DNA from: Rahnella woolbedingensis
GTDB taxonomy: Bacteria; Pseudomonadota; Gammaproteobacteria; Enterobacterales; Enterobacteriaceae
NCBI RefSeq assembly: GCF_003602095.1
Contig: NZ_RAHH01000005.1
Location: forward strand, 62,001 to 126,000
Direction: 5' to 3'
DNA: 64,000 nucleotides
The translations under genes were made by a program, and so were the position numbers. Positions 29,096 to 39,881 of the stretch are shown here, in pieces. Positions within the stretch are counted from its first letter, which is position 1; each line of letters begins with the position of its first letter. The notes below the pieces were generated by a model, which saw nothing but the letters and a program-made list of their open reading frames with translations, was not told the origin of the DNA and searched no databases.

Positions 29096-30252
29096 CTGGC
29101 TGTCACCTTCGGCGCTGACGGCGTGACCTGCGGACGCAGGAAAATCGCCGGCACCGCCAGCAGCGCCATCACCCAGAACAATCCCGCATGCAGATGTTCA
29201 AACAGGAAGCCGGACACCATCGTCATCACCGCCACGCCGCCGCCCATCGCCAGCGCGGAATACACCGATTGCAGACGAATGACCTGATCACGCGGGCGCG
29301 CCGCGATAAACCGCATCCCCGCCAGATGGCAAACCGTGAACGTGCCGCAGTGCAAAATCTGCATCACAATCAGCCACGGCAGCGCGGTAAAGGCGCCCAT
29401 CATTCCCCAGCGCACCACGCCACAGAATGCCGAAAGCAGCAGCAGATCCCGCGCCGACCAGCGGCTGAAAAGCTGTTTGCTGAAGGTAAAGACCAGCACT
29501 TCCGCCACCACGCCCAGCGACCATAAATAGCCGATGGTCGTCGAAGAATACCCGACGTCCTGCCAGTAAATCGCGCTGAAACCGTAGTAAGCCGCATGTG
29601 CGCCCTGTAAGAGCGTCACGCATAACAGAAAACGCCAGACCGGTTTTTCACCGAGCAGTGCTTTCCACGAAATGCCCGGCGCACCGTTTTCACGCGGCTC
29701 TCCTGCCGGTTTCACGCTCGGTCGCAGCAACATTCCCAGCAGCATTGCCGCCACGCCTGCGGTCAGGGTGTAGAGGATCGCGTTATGTCCGTAAACTTCG
29801 ACCAGTTTACCGGTGACCGCCGAGCCAATCACAAAGGCAATCGAGCCCCAGACGCGTACCTTGCCGTAATCCATATTGATCTGGCGTTGCAGCGTGCCCG
29901 CCAGCGCATCGGTCAGCGGCACCAGAGGACCAAAGAACAAACTGAAACCGGCGATGTTGATCATCAGCCACGCCCAGCCGTTGCCAAACCAGAACCCGAC
30001 GGCAAACGCCAGCGTGAGCAACGCGAGGATGCGCAATCCAGTGATGAGATGCGAAGGGTCTTTGATGGAGGGAGAAATGATTAACGTGCCGAGAAAACGG
30101 GCGACTAAACCGGCGCCAAGCAACAGGCCGATGCTTTCGGAGGAAATACCCTCGCCTTTAAGCCACAAGCCCCAGAAGGGAAGGAAAATACCGTAACTGA
30201 AAAAATAGGTGAAATAACTGAGTGCAAGCCAGCGCGTGGAACGCAATTCCAT
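29092..30252 (-). CDS. hcaT: MFS transporter HcaT (3-phenylpropionate transporter family)
   Basis: 386 residues with 12 spans and the PPP (phenylpropionate permease) subfamily N-terminus RWLALSYFTYFFSYGIFLPFWGLWL. The ATG at 30252 has CGGAGG upstream; the longer frame is not supported. It is located beside csiE as in E. coli, where hcaT precedes the hca catabolic genes. No hca dioxygenase genes occur here, so the substrate may differ. Confidence 0.9.
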   Translation of the reverse strand: MELRSTRWLALSYFTYFFSYGIFLPFWGLWLKGEGISSESIGLLLGAGLVARFLGTLIISPSIKDPSHLITGLRILALLTLAFAVGFWFGNGWAWLMINIAGFSLFFGPLVPLTDALAGTLQRQINMDYGKVRVWGSIAFVIGSAVTGKLVEVYGHNAILYTLTAGVAAMLLGMLLRPSVKPAGEPRENGAPGISWKALLGEKPVWRFLLCVTLLQGAHAAYYGFSAIYWQDVGYSSTTIGYLWSLGVVAEVLVFTFSKQLFSRWSARDLLLLSAFCGVVRWGMMGAFTALPWLIVMQILHCGTFTVCHLAGMRFIAARPRDQVIRLQSVYSALAMGGGVAVMTMVSGFLFEHLHAGLFWVMALLAVPAIFLRPQVTPSAPKVTAS

Positions 30253-30364
30253 AAATCCTCCGGTGTGAGGCCAATACTTTGACAAAGCTCACAATCGCTA
30301 GCAATCCGCAGACGCTTTCATACTCCAGTAATGTCTGCCAGCTCACAAATTCTGATACATGCCC

Positions 30365-30392
30365 ATAAAAAAACCCGCCGGAGCGGGTTTTA
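30365..30392 (-). terminator. Rho-independent terminator of glyA
   Basis: Minus strand AAACCCGC-TCCG-GCGGGTTT followed by further T. It lies 24 bases after the glyA stop. Confidence 0.92.
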
Positions 30393-30415
30393 GCAGCTTT
30401 ACGGCTTCGCAGATA

Positions 30416-31669
30416 TTACGCGTAAACCGGGAAGCGTGCACAGATGTCGAGAACTTTCTGTTTAACGCGTTCGATAGTGGCTTCGTCGTTCACGTTGTCC
30501 AGCACGTCGCAGATCCAGCCAGCCAGTTCACGCGCTTCAGCTTCTTTAAAGCCACGACGGGTGATAGCCGGAGTACCGATACGCACGCCGGAAGTGACGA
30601 ACGGGCTCTTCGGATCGTTAGGGACGCTGTTTTTGTTCACGGTGATGTTAGCGCGACCCAGTGCAGCATCGGCTTCTTTACCGGTCAGGTTTTTATCGAC
30701 CAGATCCATCAGGAACAGGTGGTTGTGCGTGCCGCCGGAAACCACTTTGTAGCCACGTTCCAGAACCACAGCCACCATCGCCTGGGCGTTTTTAGCCACT
30801 TGCTGCTGGTAGGTTTTGAACTCAGGTTCCATCGCTTCTTTCAGTGCGACCGCTTTACCGGCAATCACGTGCATCAGCGGGCCGCCCTGACCACCAGGGA
30901 AAACAGCGGAGTTCAGTTTTTTGTAGAACTCTTCGTCACCGCCTTTCGCCAGAATCAGACCGCCGCGTGGGCCAGCCAGAGTTTTGTGCGTGGTCGTGGT
31001 GACGATGTGCGCGTGCGGAACCGGGTTCGGGTAAACGCCTGCCGCAATCAGACCGGCAACGTGTGCCATGTCGACGAAGAAGTAAGCGCCAACGCTGTCG
31101 GCGATTTCACGCATTTTTGCCCAGTCAACGATACCGGAGAATGCGGAGAAGCCGCCGATGATCATTTTAGGTTTGTGCGCTTCGGCCTGACGTTTCACGT
31201 CTTCGTAATCAATGTCGCCGCTTTCGTTGATGCCGTAAGGCACCACGTTGTACAGCTTACCGGACAAGTTAACCGGTGAACCGTGAGTCAGGTGACCGCC
31301 ATGACCGAGGTTCATCCCCAGAATGGTGTCGCCCGGTTGCAGCAGTGCGGTGTACACCGCGAAGTTTGCCTGTGAGCCGGAGTGTGGCTGAACGTTAGCA
31401 AAATCTGCACCGAACAATTCTTTTGCACGGTCGATAGCCAGTTGTTCAACGATGTCGACGTACTCACAACCACCGTAATAGCGTTTGCCCGGATAGCCTT
31501 CGGCATATTTGTTGGTCAGTTGCGAACCCTGAGCCTGCATAACACGCGGGCTGGTATAGTTTTCTGACGCAATCAGCTCGATATGTTCTTCCTGGCGAAC
31601 AACTTCTTTTTCCATTGCTGCCCACAGCTCAGCATCATAATCGGCAATGTTCATTTCACGCTTTAACAT
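30416..31669 (-). CDS. glyA: Serine hydroxymethyltransferase
   Basis: 417 residues, identical in length to E. coli GlyA, from [21 protein letters not shown] precedes this ATG. The PLP lysine lies in [15 protein letters not shown]. The enzyme interconverts serine and glycine and supplies one-carbon units. It is divergent from hmp, as in E. coli, where MetR and PurR act on the shared region. Confidence 0.99.
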   Translation of the reverse strand: MLKREMNIADYDAELWAAMEKEVVRQEEHIELIASENYTSPRVMQAQGSQLTNKYAEGYPGKRYYGGCEYVDIVEQLAIDRAKELFGADFANVQPHSGSQANFAVYTALLQPGDTILGMNLGHGGHLTHGSPVNLSGKLYNVVPYGINESGDIDYEDVKRQAEAHKPKMIIGGFSAFSGIVDWAKMREIADSVGAYFFVDMAHVAGLIAAGVYPNPVPHAHIVTTTTHKTLAGPRGGLILAKGGDEEFYKKLNSAVFPGGQGGPLMHVIAGKAVALKEAMEPEFKTYQQQVAKNAQAMVAVVLERGYKVVSGGTHNHLFLMDLVDKNLTGKEADAALGRANITVNKNSVPNDPKSPFVTSGVRIGTPAITRRGFKEAEARELAGWICDVLDNVNDEATIERVKQKVLDICARFPVYA

Positions 31670-31774
31670 CCGCATCTCCTGACTCAACAAACTAAAAATA
31701 AACGCCCCTTACGGGTTCTGCGCAACAGTGTAAATGTTTAAGCGCCCTTCGGATAGGGTCAGTTTCAGGTTTTT

Positions 31775-31790
31775 AGGCAAACGATTGGCT
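31775..31790 (-). promoter_or_regulatory. Putative PurR box upstream of glyA
   Basis: The minus strand reads AGCCAATCGTTTGCCT, close to the E. coli glyA PurR operator and to the consensus ACGCAAACGTTTGCGT. It lies about 105 bases upstream of the glyA start codon in the 343-base glyA-hmp control region. Confidence 0.6.
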
Positions 31791-31958
31791 TCAGATACAG
31801 CAAGGCTTTGATCTGCGAACCTCTGCCCATAATCAAGGGATAAATATTCAACTGAACATGTACAAATTTCAGCTTTGTGACTCAGCCCCCATCGTATTCA
31901 TCACCGAAAAAAGCCCTTACCCCTTTAGTGGGTGTTTACAGAAATTGTGGATTTATAT

Positions 31959-31981
31959 AAGATGCATTTAAAATACATGTT
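31959..31981 (+). promoter_or_regulatory. Putative NsrR operator of hmp
   Basis: AAGATGCATTT-A-AAATACATGTT is a near-symmetric repeat closely resembling the E. coli hmp NsrR site. It lies about 32 bases upstream of the hmp start codon, so nitric oxide would relieve repression of hmp. Confidence 0.72.
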
Positions 31982-32012
31982 TAATGAAATCTACAAAGAC
32001 ACGGAGTTCACT

Positions 32013-33203
32013 ATGCTTGATTCAGCCACTATCGCTACCGTTAAATCTACTATTCCTTTGCTCGCCGCGACCGGTCCGAAGCTGACCGCGCACTTCTATG
32101 ACCGCATGTTCGAACACAATCCTGAGCTGAAAGACATCTTTAATATGAGCAACCAGCGCAACGGCGATCAGCGTCAGGCGCTGTTCGATGCCATCTGCGC
32201 TTATGCGGCGAATATTGAAAATCTCGCGGCGCTGCTGCCTGCGGTGGAACGCATCGCGCAAAAACATACCAGCTTCACCATCAGACCGGAGCAATACGAT
32301 ATTGTCGGCGGTCATCTGCTGGCGACGCTGGATGAAATGTTCAGCCCGGGTCAGGAAGTGCTGGATGCGTGGGGCAAAGCCTACGGCGTGCTGGCGGGGG
32401 TATTTATCAACCGTGAAGCCGAAATTTATCAGGACAGCGCAGAAAAAACCGGTGGCTGGCGCGGCACGCGTGAATTCCGTATCGCCGAAAAACAACTACA
32501 AAGTGAACTGATTACCTCTTTCCTGCTGGAACCTGTCGATGGATTGCCGGTAGTGGATTTCCAGCCGGGACAATATCTGGCGGTGTATATCCGCGATGCG
32601 TCGCTGGAAAATCAGGAAATCCGTCAGTATTCCCTGACCCAGGCACCGAACGGCAAAACCTACCGCATCGCGGTAAAACGCGAAGGCCAGGGCGCAGTCT
32701 CCAACTTCCTGCATAATGTGGCGCAGCCGGGCGACATCGTTCATCTTGCCGCGCCGCACGGCGATTTCTTCATGGATATCAGCAATACCACACCGGTTGC
32801 GCTGATCTCCGCCGGTGTCGGTCAGACGCCAATGTTAGGCATGCTCAACACGCTGGCAGAATGCGGACATCATGCGCCAGTACACTGGCTGCACGCGGCT
32901 GAAAACGGCGCAGTGCATGCGTTTGCCGGTGAAGTGAAAAGTGCCCAGGCTCGTCTGGAACAGCTGGAAAGCCATGTCTGGTATAACCAGCCACAGGCGA
33001 ATGATTTACCGGGAGAGGATTTCCAGTATCAGGGGTTGATGGATTTGAGCAAAGTCAGCGAACAGCTGAGCAATCCTGAGATGCATTTCTATCTGTGCGG
33101 CCCGGTCGGCTTTATGCAGTTCGCAGCAAAACAGTTGCTGGCAATGAACATCAGCGAAGCGAACATTCACTACGAATGCTTCGGCCCGCATAAAGTGATT
33201 TAA
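32013..33203 (+). CDS. hmp: Flavohaemoprotein Hmp (nitric oxide dioxygenase)
   Basis: 396 residues (E. coli 396) from [17 protein letters not shown], with GGAG upstream; the frame extends upstream through the NsrR site, which argues against a longer protein. The globin domain (1-140, with the proximal His in AQKHTSF) is followed by an FAD domain (RQYSLT) and an NAD domain ([24 protein letters not shown]). It converts NO and O2 to nitrate. It is divergent from glyA, as in E. coli. Confidence 0.99.
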   Translation: MLDSATIATVKSTIPLLAATGPKLTAHFYDRMFEHNPELKDIFNMSNQRNGDQRQALFDAICAYAANIENLAALLPAVERIAQKHTSFTIRPEQYDIVGGHLLATLDEMFSPGQEVLDAWGKAYGVLAGVFINREAEIYQDSAEKTGGWRGTREFRIAEKQLQSELITSFLLEPVDGLPVVDFQPGQYLAVYIRDASLENQEIRQYSLTQAPNGKTYRIAVKREGQGAVSNFLHNVAQPGDIVHLAAPHGDFFMDISNTTPVALISAGVGQTPMLGMLNTLAECGHHAPVHWLHAAENGAVHAFAGEVKSAQARLEQLESHVWYNQPQANDLPGEDFQYQGLMDLSKVSEQLSNPEMHFYLCGPVGFMQFAAKQLLAMNISEANIHYECFGPHKVI

Positions 33204-33217
33204 TCCCAGCCCGAAAA

Positions 33218-33250
33218 GAAAAAGGCTGACACAGAATGTCAGCCTTTTTT
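33218..33250 (+). terminator. Rho-independent terminator of hmp
   Basis: AAAGGCTGACA and TGTCAGCCTTT form an 11-base stem around a 6-base loop, followed by a T run. It may also serve the convergent dehydrogenase operon. Confidence 0.92.
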
Positions 33251-33269
33251 ATTGCGACGTCAGAACAAA

Positions 33270-34670
33270 TTAATGACGGCGGCGACGTATAAAGAACAGC
33301 GCAATCAGCAGGATAACAATCAGCCCTGCGATACCCATTCCCCAGTGCGCCAGCTCCAGCAGCGGCGAAGGTTTACCACCCGCGCGCAATTCTTTCACCC
33401 GCTGCGGCGTCACACTCGCCTGATCGTTACCGAACTGCTTCAGCAACTGATTACTCAGCGTGGCCACCTGCGTATCCGACAGCAAATGGTCAAACGCCGG
33501 CATCGCCACATCTTTGCTTTGCGCACCGCGCTGTACGCCATGCAAAATCGCCATCACCAGATTGTCGCTGTTCAGATGCCCCAGCGCGGTGTTGTTGATA
33601 AGCGACGGTAAGCCGCCGTCCTTGCTGCCACGCCCGTCGGGCTGATGACAGCTGGCGCAATAGCCGTCATAGACCTGCCAGCCAGTCATTTTGTCGGCAT
33701 CGGACGGACGCGGAACGCCACGAAGATTATCGACATAATTTGCCGGTGACCCGAACTGATCCGCCGCTTTCGCCTGCCCTTCCTGACTGACCGGCGCAGT
33801 TTGTTTCAACCACACGGCAATCGCCTGCAAATCGCTGTCGCTCAGATGGCTCAGGCTGTGATCAATCGCTTCCGCCATCGGCCCCGCTGCCTGCGCTTTG
33901 CCGGGCGCATGACCGGTTTTCAGGTAACCGGCGATTTCATCGGTGCTCCAGTTACCTATTCCGCTGACGGCATCTGACGTGATGTTCGGCGCAAACCAGG
34001 TACCCAGACTGCTGCCGCCCAGCGCTTTATCGCCCTGCTCGGCCATCAGCGCATTACGCGGTGTGTGACAGGTGCTGCAGTGCGCCAGCGCCTCGCCAAG
34101 ATACGCGCCGCGATTGACCTGATCGCTTTTCGACGGTTCGGCTTTAAACGCGCCTTTTTCGAGGAACAGCAGATTCCAGCCCGCCATCGATAAACGCACG
34201 TTGAACGGGAACGGCAGCGCAGTAGGCGTTGACGGCGTATCGACCGGCTGCACGCCCTGCATGAAGTAGGCGTACAGCGCTTGCATGTCGTCATCGCTGA
34301 TTTTGGCATACGAGGTGTACGGCATAGCCGGGTAGAGATTTGCCCCGTCGCCGCGCACGCCGTCACGCACCGCGTGTTCAAACTGCTCCAGCGTGTAATT
34401 ACCGATGCCGTCTTTTTTCGACGGTGTGATATTGCTCGAATAGATGGTACCGAGCGGAGTCGCCAGCCCGAGACCACCGGCAAACGGCTTGCCGCCTTCG
34501 GTGGAGTGACAGGCCACGCAGTCACCCGCCACGGCGACATATTCGCCCTTCTTAATCAGCGCATCCTGTTCCGGCGATAACGCGGCGTAAGCTGCACCTG
34601 CACTCAGGCTCAGGCCAAAGGCCAGCAATGCGCCCGTCAGACGTTTTTGAGATAAACGATTCAGAGTCAT
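33270..34670 (-). CDS. Gluconate 2-dehydrogenase cytochrome c subunit
   Basis: 466 residues. After a signal peptide ending near AGAAYA, three haem c motifs (CVACH, CSTCH, CASCH) mark three cytochrome c domains, and a C-terminal membrane anchor (LAHWGMGIAGLIVILLIALF) ends in an RRRRH tail. This is the electron-transfer subunit of periplasmic FAD-dependent gluconate or 2-ketogluconate dehydrogenases, passing electrons to ubiquinone. The ATG lies 11 bases after the stop of the flavoprotein gene; its ribosome site is weak, so coupling is likely. Which sugar acid is oxidised cannot be told from this subunit. Confidence 0.92.
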   Translation of the reverse strand: MTLNRLSQKRLTGALLAFGLSLSAGAAYAALSPEQDALIKKGEYVAVAGDCVACHSTEGGKPFAGGLGLATPLGTIYSSNITPSKKDGIGNYTLEQFEHAVRDGVRGDGANLYPAMPYTSYAKISDDDMQALYAYFMQGVQPVDTPSTPTALPFPFNVRLSMAGWNLLFLEKGAFKAEPSKSDQVNRGAYLGEALAHCSTCHTPRNALMAEQGDKALGGSSLGTWFAPNITSDAVSGIGNWSTDEIAGYLKTGHAPGKAQAAGPMAEAIDHSLSHLSDSDLQAIAVWLKQTAPVSQEGQAKAADQFGSPANYVDNLRGVPRPSDADKMTGWQVYDGYCASCHQPDGRGSKDGGLPSLINNTALGHLNSDNLVMAILHGVQRGAQSKDVAMPAFDHLLSDTQVATLSNQLLKQFGNDQASVTPQRVKELRAGGKPSPLLELAHWGMGIAGLIVILLIALFFIRRRRH

Positions 34671-34680
34671 TTCAGTCAGC

Positions 34681-36282
34681 CTATAGCGCAGTTTTGGCAA
34701 GATGATCAGCAGTACGTAACGCCAGCGCGACCGCCGTCAGCGTGGAGTTAACCGTGGCCGAGGTCGGCATCACGCCGGTGCTGGTGATGAACAGATTTTC
34801 ATGGTCATGGGTGCGTCCGAACGCGTCCACCACGGAATCTTTCGGGTCATGGCCCATGCTCATCGTGCCGGTAATGTGCTGGTTGTTGCCGTAAACGCCC
34901 GGCTTACTGAAACGCAAATTGGTGCCGCCCATCAGTCTGGCAATCTCGGTGTACTCCTTCACCGCGCGCGCCATACCGCGATGCACGTAATCGTCCATGT
35001 GGTAAATCGCCGCCGGTTTCGGGATGCCCAGTTTGTCTTTCTTGTCACTGAGAATGATGCGGTTGTCGTAATTTGGCAGCTGTTCCATCACGTTCTTCAG
35101 GCTAGTCTGATGCGACGCACGACGACGGATTTCGTTATCCAGGCTGATGCCGTAAACACCTTCCGCCAGCAGGTCCTGCGTGACTGACTGCACCTGTGAG
35201 GAGTTGGCGATATCGATACGGAACGAGGCGTAATCTTTGCGGAAATCGCCGTCACGCAGGCTGTTGATAGACGCCGGACTCATCGGCCCGCGGCCTGCCC
35301 ACAGCGGCTCTTCGGTTTCAAATGTCAGCGAGTTGCTCGGGTGATCCATCAGGTGACGCCCGACGGTGCCGGAACTGTTGGCCAGTCCGTCCGGGTATTT
35401 ATCGCTGGCGGAAATCATCAGCAGTTTCGGGCTTTCGATGCCGTTGGCGGCCAGAACGAAGTTTTTCGCCGTAACTTTATGCTCCCCTTTATCCGGATCG
35501 TAATAATGCGCGGCGACAATGCGGCCTTTCTCGTCATGCTCGAGGCGGTAAACCACGGCGCTGGTAATGAGTTTTGCACCCGCCGCTTCAGCTGCCTGCG
35601 CGGCAATGCCGCCGTGATATTGCGCGTCAATCGGGCAAATCGGCATGCAGTTGTTGTTACCACAACAGGCCGGACGCCCGTCATAGTTGCGGCTGTTACG
35701 CGCGGTGGTGTTGACGATCACGTCATAACCGCCCGGCGCCAGACGCTCACGAAAACGCTGTTGCAGCCAGGATTCCGCCACCGGTTCCATCGGGAACGGC
35801 TGACTGCGCGGTGAACCGTTATTTGGTGCGCCGGACACGCCCATTTTCACTTCCGCTTCGTAATAAAACGGCTCCAGCTCTTCGTACGACAGCGGCCAGT
35901 CGCGCCCGACGCCGTACAGCGTTTTGATCTTCATATCATTTGGCAGAACGCGCCATGCCTGCGCCGCCCAGTGCCAGGTGGTGCCGCCCATAATGCGGAT
36001 GTATTCCGCCGGGAACGGATAGGGCCCCTGCTGTTGCAGATAATCATTGTCTTCGGGCTTATACACCGGATGCGGCGACCAGTCCGAGTACGGATACGGC
36101 GACATAAAGTCTTTTTTGCGCGGTGAATTACGGAAGTTTTCAGTCAACGTACCGCGATCAATACGCGGGCCGGATTCAAGAATAATGACCGAGATGCCCT
36201 GTTTTGCCAGACGCTGTGCGACCAGCGAGCCGCAGATCCCTGAGCCGATGACGACGACGTCAGCGGAAAGTTGTTCACTCAT
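34681..36282 (-). CDS. Gluconate 2-dehydrogenase flavoprotein (GMC oxidoreductase)
   Basis: 533 residues. The N-terminal dinucleotide-binding motif VVVIGSGICGSLVAQRLAKQG binds FAD. IRIMGGTTWHWAAQAWR and the C-terminal GTMSMGHDPKDSVVDAFGRTH with STLTAVALALRTADHL are GMC/gluconate dehydrogenase features. There is no signal peptide of its own; export presumably occurs as a complex with the Tat-signal small subunit. It is the middle gene of a three-gene operon (small subunit, flavoprotein, cytochrome) that oxidises gluconate or 2-ketogluconate in the periplasm. Confidence 0.92.
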   Translation of the reverse strand: MSEQLSADVVVIGSGICGSLVAQRLAKQGISVIILESGPRIDRGTLTENFRNSPRKKDFMSPYPYSDWSPHPVYKPEDNDYLQQQGPYPFPAEYIRIMGGTTWHWAAQAWRVLPNDMKIKTLYGVGRDWPLSYEELEPFYYEAEVKMGVSGAPNNGSPRSQPFPMEPVAESWLQQRFRERLAPGGYDVIVNTTARNSRNYDGRPACCGNNNCMPICPIDAQYHGGIAAQAAEAAGAKLITSAVVYRLEHDEKGRIVAAHYYDPDKGEHKVTAKNFVLAANGIESPKLLMISASDKYPDGLANSSGTVGRHLMDHPSNSLTFETEEPLWAGRGPMSPASINSLRDGDFRKDYASFRIDIANSSQVQSVTQDLLAEGVYGISLDNEIRRRASHQTSLKNVMEQLPNYDNRIILSDKKDKLGIPKPAAIYHMDDYVHRGMARAVKEYTEIARLMGGTNLRFSKPGVYGNNQHITGTMSMGHDPKDSVVDAFGRTHDHENLFITSTGVMPTSATVNSTLTAVALALRTADHLAKTAL

Positions 36283-36308
36283 TGCTTAACCCTTTTTGAA
36301 CGTTATTT

Positions 36309-36830
36309 TCAGACAGGCTGTTTTGCCCAGGTACCGTAAGCGCCGTAGGCGTAGCTCGGCGGATTGAGGTGATCACGAACCGCAACATTCATCAGCGCAT
36401 TTTCATACGCCAGACAAACCGCCTGTTTGCCATCACCGACCACCCCGAGATACCACGCCTGAAGGATGCTGCGCGGCAGTTTCGCCAGTGCAGGCTGCTG
36501 TGCATCCAGCGTCTTTTGCAGGTCAGCGGCATCAATATGATTCGCCGTGATAAACGCCTGTAATGCCTGAACCTGCGAGGTAAATTCCGGGTAAAGTGCC
36601 AGCATCGTCTGGTAATAACGTTCAGAAAGGGCCGGATCCAACTGGTCATGACCGGTCAGATACAGCGAGAGTTGTGTGAAATCCTGTTTTGCCTGAGACA
36701 GGCCCGCAACCGGCGCGGCGTAAACCGGGCTGAGAAGAAGCTTGTTCATCAGCGGAACGGAAAGCGCCGCCAGTGCGCCCCCTAAAAATACGCGACGGGA
36801 AATGCGTATGGGTTTTTCTGGTTGTGACAT
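36309..36830 (-). CDS. Gluconate 2-dehydrogenase small (gamma) subunit, Tat-exported
   Basis: 173 residues from ATG at 36830. The N-terminus holds a twin-arginine signal (ISRRVFLGGALAALSVPL), consistent with folding in the cytoplasm and export of the subunit together with the flavoprotein. The rest matches the sorbitol/gluconate dehydrogenase subunit 3 family, including QAWYLGVVG and the C-terminal YGAYGTWAKQPV. It is the first gene of the operon, 26 bases before the flavoprotein gene. Confidence 0.9.
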   Translation of the reverse strand: MSQPEKPIRISRRVFLGGALAALSVPLMNKLLLSPVYAAPVAGLSQAKQDFTQLSLYLTGHDQLDPALSERYYQTMLALYPEFTSQVQALQAFITANHIDAADLQKTLDAQQPALAKLPRSILQAWYLGVVGDGKQAVCLAYENALMNVAVRDHLNPPSYAYGAYGTWAKQPV

Positions 36831-37205
36831 TGCAAAGCCTTTTGAATAGGTGTGAAAACCACGATCAACGGAGATCAATCCACACCAGTTCCTGCCGCCC
36901 GATACTTTCACCCTGAATTGTTTTAGTCGGTGATTACAACGTATCTGACAGGTTTCTCGAACTGGTATAACAACAAACGTGATTTTACTCTCACTTTTTC
37001 AATGAAGTCACAATAAAAACCCAACTAACTTCACACAAAACTAACAAATAGCATTTTTTGTGGTTATTCACAGAAAGGGATTTTGGGGGAATGCGAGCGA
37101 AATGCAAATGTTTATACCGGATAAACAGAAGGTTAGGAATGAAATAGGTTAGAAATTGATTGGTATAACAAGATGAAGTGAACAACGAAGATATCGGGGA
37201 GAAAA
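36831..37205. other. AT-rich intergenic region upstream of the gluconate dehydrogenase operon
   Basis: About 375 bases without a convincing gene. It presumably carries the operon promoter. A 64-residue ORF on the minus strand (36991-37185) has no ribosome site or recognisable features. I saw no repeat or clear operator. Confidence 0.5.
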
Positions 37206-37240
37206 CTCAGGGCCGGTAATAGTGCACTACCCGCCCTGAT
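37206..37240 (-). terminator. glnB terminator
   Basis: Minus strand CAGGGC and GCCCTG enclose an inner stem-loop and are followed by AGTTTTC, 7 bases past the glnB stop codon. Confidence 0.7.
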
Positions 37241-37246
37241 GAAACA

Positions 37247-37594
<348 letters not shown>

Positions 37595-37739
37595 TTATAA
37601 TCATTCGTTTGCTCTCCGCCTTCCTGAGCGGCAGCATGGTTCACAATCTGATTTCGGATGCCAGAGGCATACGAAGGCGCTAAAGGTATCATAGTTCAGC
37701 GGCTGGAATGTACCTCAAGCCTCTGAAAGTAAATTCCCG

Positions 37740-39077
37740 TTACTCTTTAAAATCGGTCGCTTCCAGCTCATGGCGTGACAGCAACTTGTAAAACTCGGTG
37801 CGGTTACGCCCGGCAATACGGGCAGCCTGCGTCACATTGCCTTTGGTAATTTGCAAAAGCTTGCGCAGATAATTCAGTTCGAACTGATTACGCGCATCGG
37901 CAAAGGTCGGCAGTGCGGTGTTTTCGCCTTCCAGCGCCTGCTGAACCAGCGCTTCGCTGATGACCGGCGCCGAAGTCAGCGCCACGCATTGTTCAATCAC
38001 GTTCACTAACTGGCGCACATTGCCCGGCCAGCTGGCGGCCATCAGGCGTTTGAGTGCATCGATCGAAAAGCTGCGCACAAAAGGTTTATGCCGCTGCGCC
38101 GCGACGCGCAGCAGATGATTGGCCAGCAGCGGGATATCTTCTGCTCTTTCACTCAGCGTCGGCAGTTTCAGGCCGACGACGTTAAGACGATAAAACAGGT
38201 CTTCGCGGAACTCGCCCTTTTCCATCGCTTTCGGCAAATCACGGTGCGTCGCAGAGATAATGCGTACATCGACATCCACATCCTGATTACTGCCCAGCGG
38301 GCGCACTTTGCGCTCCTGCAATACACGCAGCAATTTCACCTGCAAGGACAGCGGCATATCGCCGATTTCATCAAGGAATAATGTTCCGCCGGTCGCCGCC
38401 TGAAACAGTCCCTCGCGGCTGCTCACTGCACCGGTGAACGCGCCTTTGGCGTGACCAAATAGTTCGGACTCCAGCAACTGTTCCGGCAGCGCGCCGCAGT
38501 TAATGGCGATAAACGCCTTCTTGCCGCGCGGGCTGGCACCATGAATGGCCTGCGCCAGCACTTCTTTACCGGTGCCGCTTTGGCCGTTAATCAGTACGCT
38601 GACGTCAGACTGCGCCACCATATTGGCCTGCTCGAGCAGACGCAGCATCAGCGGACTGCGCGTAACAATCGATTCGCGCCAGCTTTCATCGGCAGAAGGG
38701 CTGGACTGCGCCAGCGCTTCATCGATGGCTTTATACAGCGCATCGCGATCAACGGGCTTGGTGAGAAAACCAAACACGCCCTGCTGGGTTGCCGCTACCG
38801 CATCGGGAATGGAGCCGTGCGCCGTCAGGATAATCACCGGCATCCCGGGCTGGAATTTCTGGATTTCTGCGAACAGCGCCATGCCGTCCATTTCATCCAT
38901 GCGCAGATCGCTCAGCACCAGATCGATACGTTCACGGTGCAGCACGCGCAGCGCTTCCGCCCCGCTTTCAGCGGTGGTGACACGAAAACCTTCGCTGGTC
39001 AGACGCATTCCTAATAACTTTAATAAGCTGGGATCGTCATCGACCAGCAATAAACTGGCTGCTTTACGTAACGTCAT
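37740..39077 (-). CDS. glrR: Sigma-54-dependent response regulator GlrR (QseF)
   Basis: 445 residues (E. coli 444). The receiver domain has the phosphorylated aspartate at about 57 ([13 protein letters not shown]). The AAA+ domain has Walker A GQSGTGKE and the sigma-54 loop GAFTGA. The C-terminal Fis-type HTH reads [21 protein letters not shown]. It activates glmY from sigma-54. Its ATG overlaps the qseG end by 4 bases. Its binding sites are recognisable upstream of glmY in this window. Confidence 0.98.
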   Translation of the reverse strand: MTLRKAASLLLVDDDPSLLKLLGMRLTSEGFRVTTAESGAEALRVLHRERIDLVLSDLRMDEMDGMALFAEIQKFQPGMPVIILTAHGSIPDAVAATQQGVFGFLTKPVDRDALYKAIDEALAQSSPSADESWRESIVTRSPLMLRLLEQANMVAQSDVSVLINGQSGTGKEVLAQAIHGASPRGKKAFIAINCGALPEQLLESELFGHAKGAFTGAVSSREGLFQAATGGTLFLDEIGDMPLSLQVKLLRVLQERKVRPLGSNQDVDVDVRIISATHRDLPKAMEKGEFREDLFYRLNVVGLKLPTLSERAEDIPLLANHLLRVAAQRHKPFVRSFSIDALKRLMAASWPGNVRQLVNVIEQCVALTSAPVISEALVQQALEGENTALPTFADARNQFELNYLRKLLQITKGNVTQAARIAGRNRTEFYKLLSRHELEATDFKE

Positions 39078-39850
39078 TTTGCGTTCGGATCCTTAGCCGG
39101 TGGCGTGTAAGTCTCGGCCGGTTTTACCGGATTGCCGGGAACAGCTCTGGCAGGCACGGCGGCGTCATTGTCCGGTAAATCCCCCTGGATTTGTTTACGC
39201 GAAGAGAGCTGACGCTCAATGTCCGTGAGGTTCTCCAGCTTACGGCGGGTATCGGCGAGATTGCTTTCCATAACCTGTTGCTGCTGAGTCATCGCCTGAA
39301 GTTTTTCTTCACTCACCGCCAGCTGGCGGGCATTGCGGGCCTTTTCATCCCCCAGCACGACCTGCAAATTCTGACGTTCGCGCCATAACTGCACCAGCGG
39401 GCGGATTTGTCCCGGCATCTGACCGCGATACGCGCTGACTTTCGCCAGCAATGCACGGCGCTGCTGCTGATCCGGCTCTGCGCCGGACAACAAAATACTT
39501 TGCTTAAACACCTGATCCCAGGTGGTCGCAGGTATCTGCTGCGCCTGGAAACGCGCCTGAGCATCGTTCATGCGATCGGCGCAATCCATCGCCCGCAGCC
39601 AGTACAGCGAGTTGGTTACGGCTTCGTTGTCATCCAGCGTCCAGAGGGTTTCGCAGGGCGCGATACGAAAGTCGATAACCTTACTGTCAGGGACGACCTG
39701 ATCAGACACCTGCTGGTAATAGCGGTTGTCGGGGGAATGCGGTACACAGGCCGCCAGCGCCAGTGGCGCAGTGAGTAAAAGCACCCGGCTGCGCAGCACT
39801 GCGCGCAGCAGACGGGATGTGATAGGGGTGATAAAAGACAATGCGCTCAT
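39074..39850 (-). CDS. qseG: Outer-membrane lipoprotein QseG
   Basis: 258 residues from ATG at 39850 (a GTG three codons upstream is possible). The lipobox LAACVPHSPDNRYY follows a hydrophobic signal, and the centre is rich in charged coiled-coil segments (for example EEKLQAMTQQQQVMESNLADT). QseG stimulates GlrK activity in the E. coli envelope. It sits between glrK and glrR, as in E. coli. The C-terminal tail is Pro/Ala-rich. Confidence 0.93.
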   Translation of the reverse strand: MSALSFITPITSRLLRAVLRSRVLLLTAPLALAACVPHSPDNRYYQQVSDQVVPDSKVIDFRIAPCETLWTLDDNEAVTNSLYWLRAMDCADRMNDAQARFQAQQIPATTWDQVFKQSILLSGAEPDQQQRRALLAKVSAYRGQMPGQIRPLVQLWRERQNLQVVLGDEKARNARQLAVSEEKLQAMTQQQQVMESNLADTRRKLENLTDIERQLSSRKQIQGDLPDNDAAVPARAVPGNPVKPAETYTPPAKDPNAK

Positions 39851-39881
39851 CAGACGCACCAGCCAGCAAATAGCATCATTA

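Noticed and set aside
36991..37185. 64-residue minus-strand ORF upstream of the gluconate dehydrogenase operon
   Set aside because: AT-rich, no ribosome site, no recognisable motif; probably chance in a promoter region.
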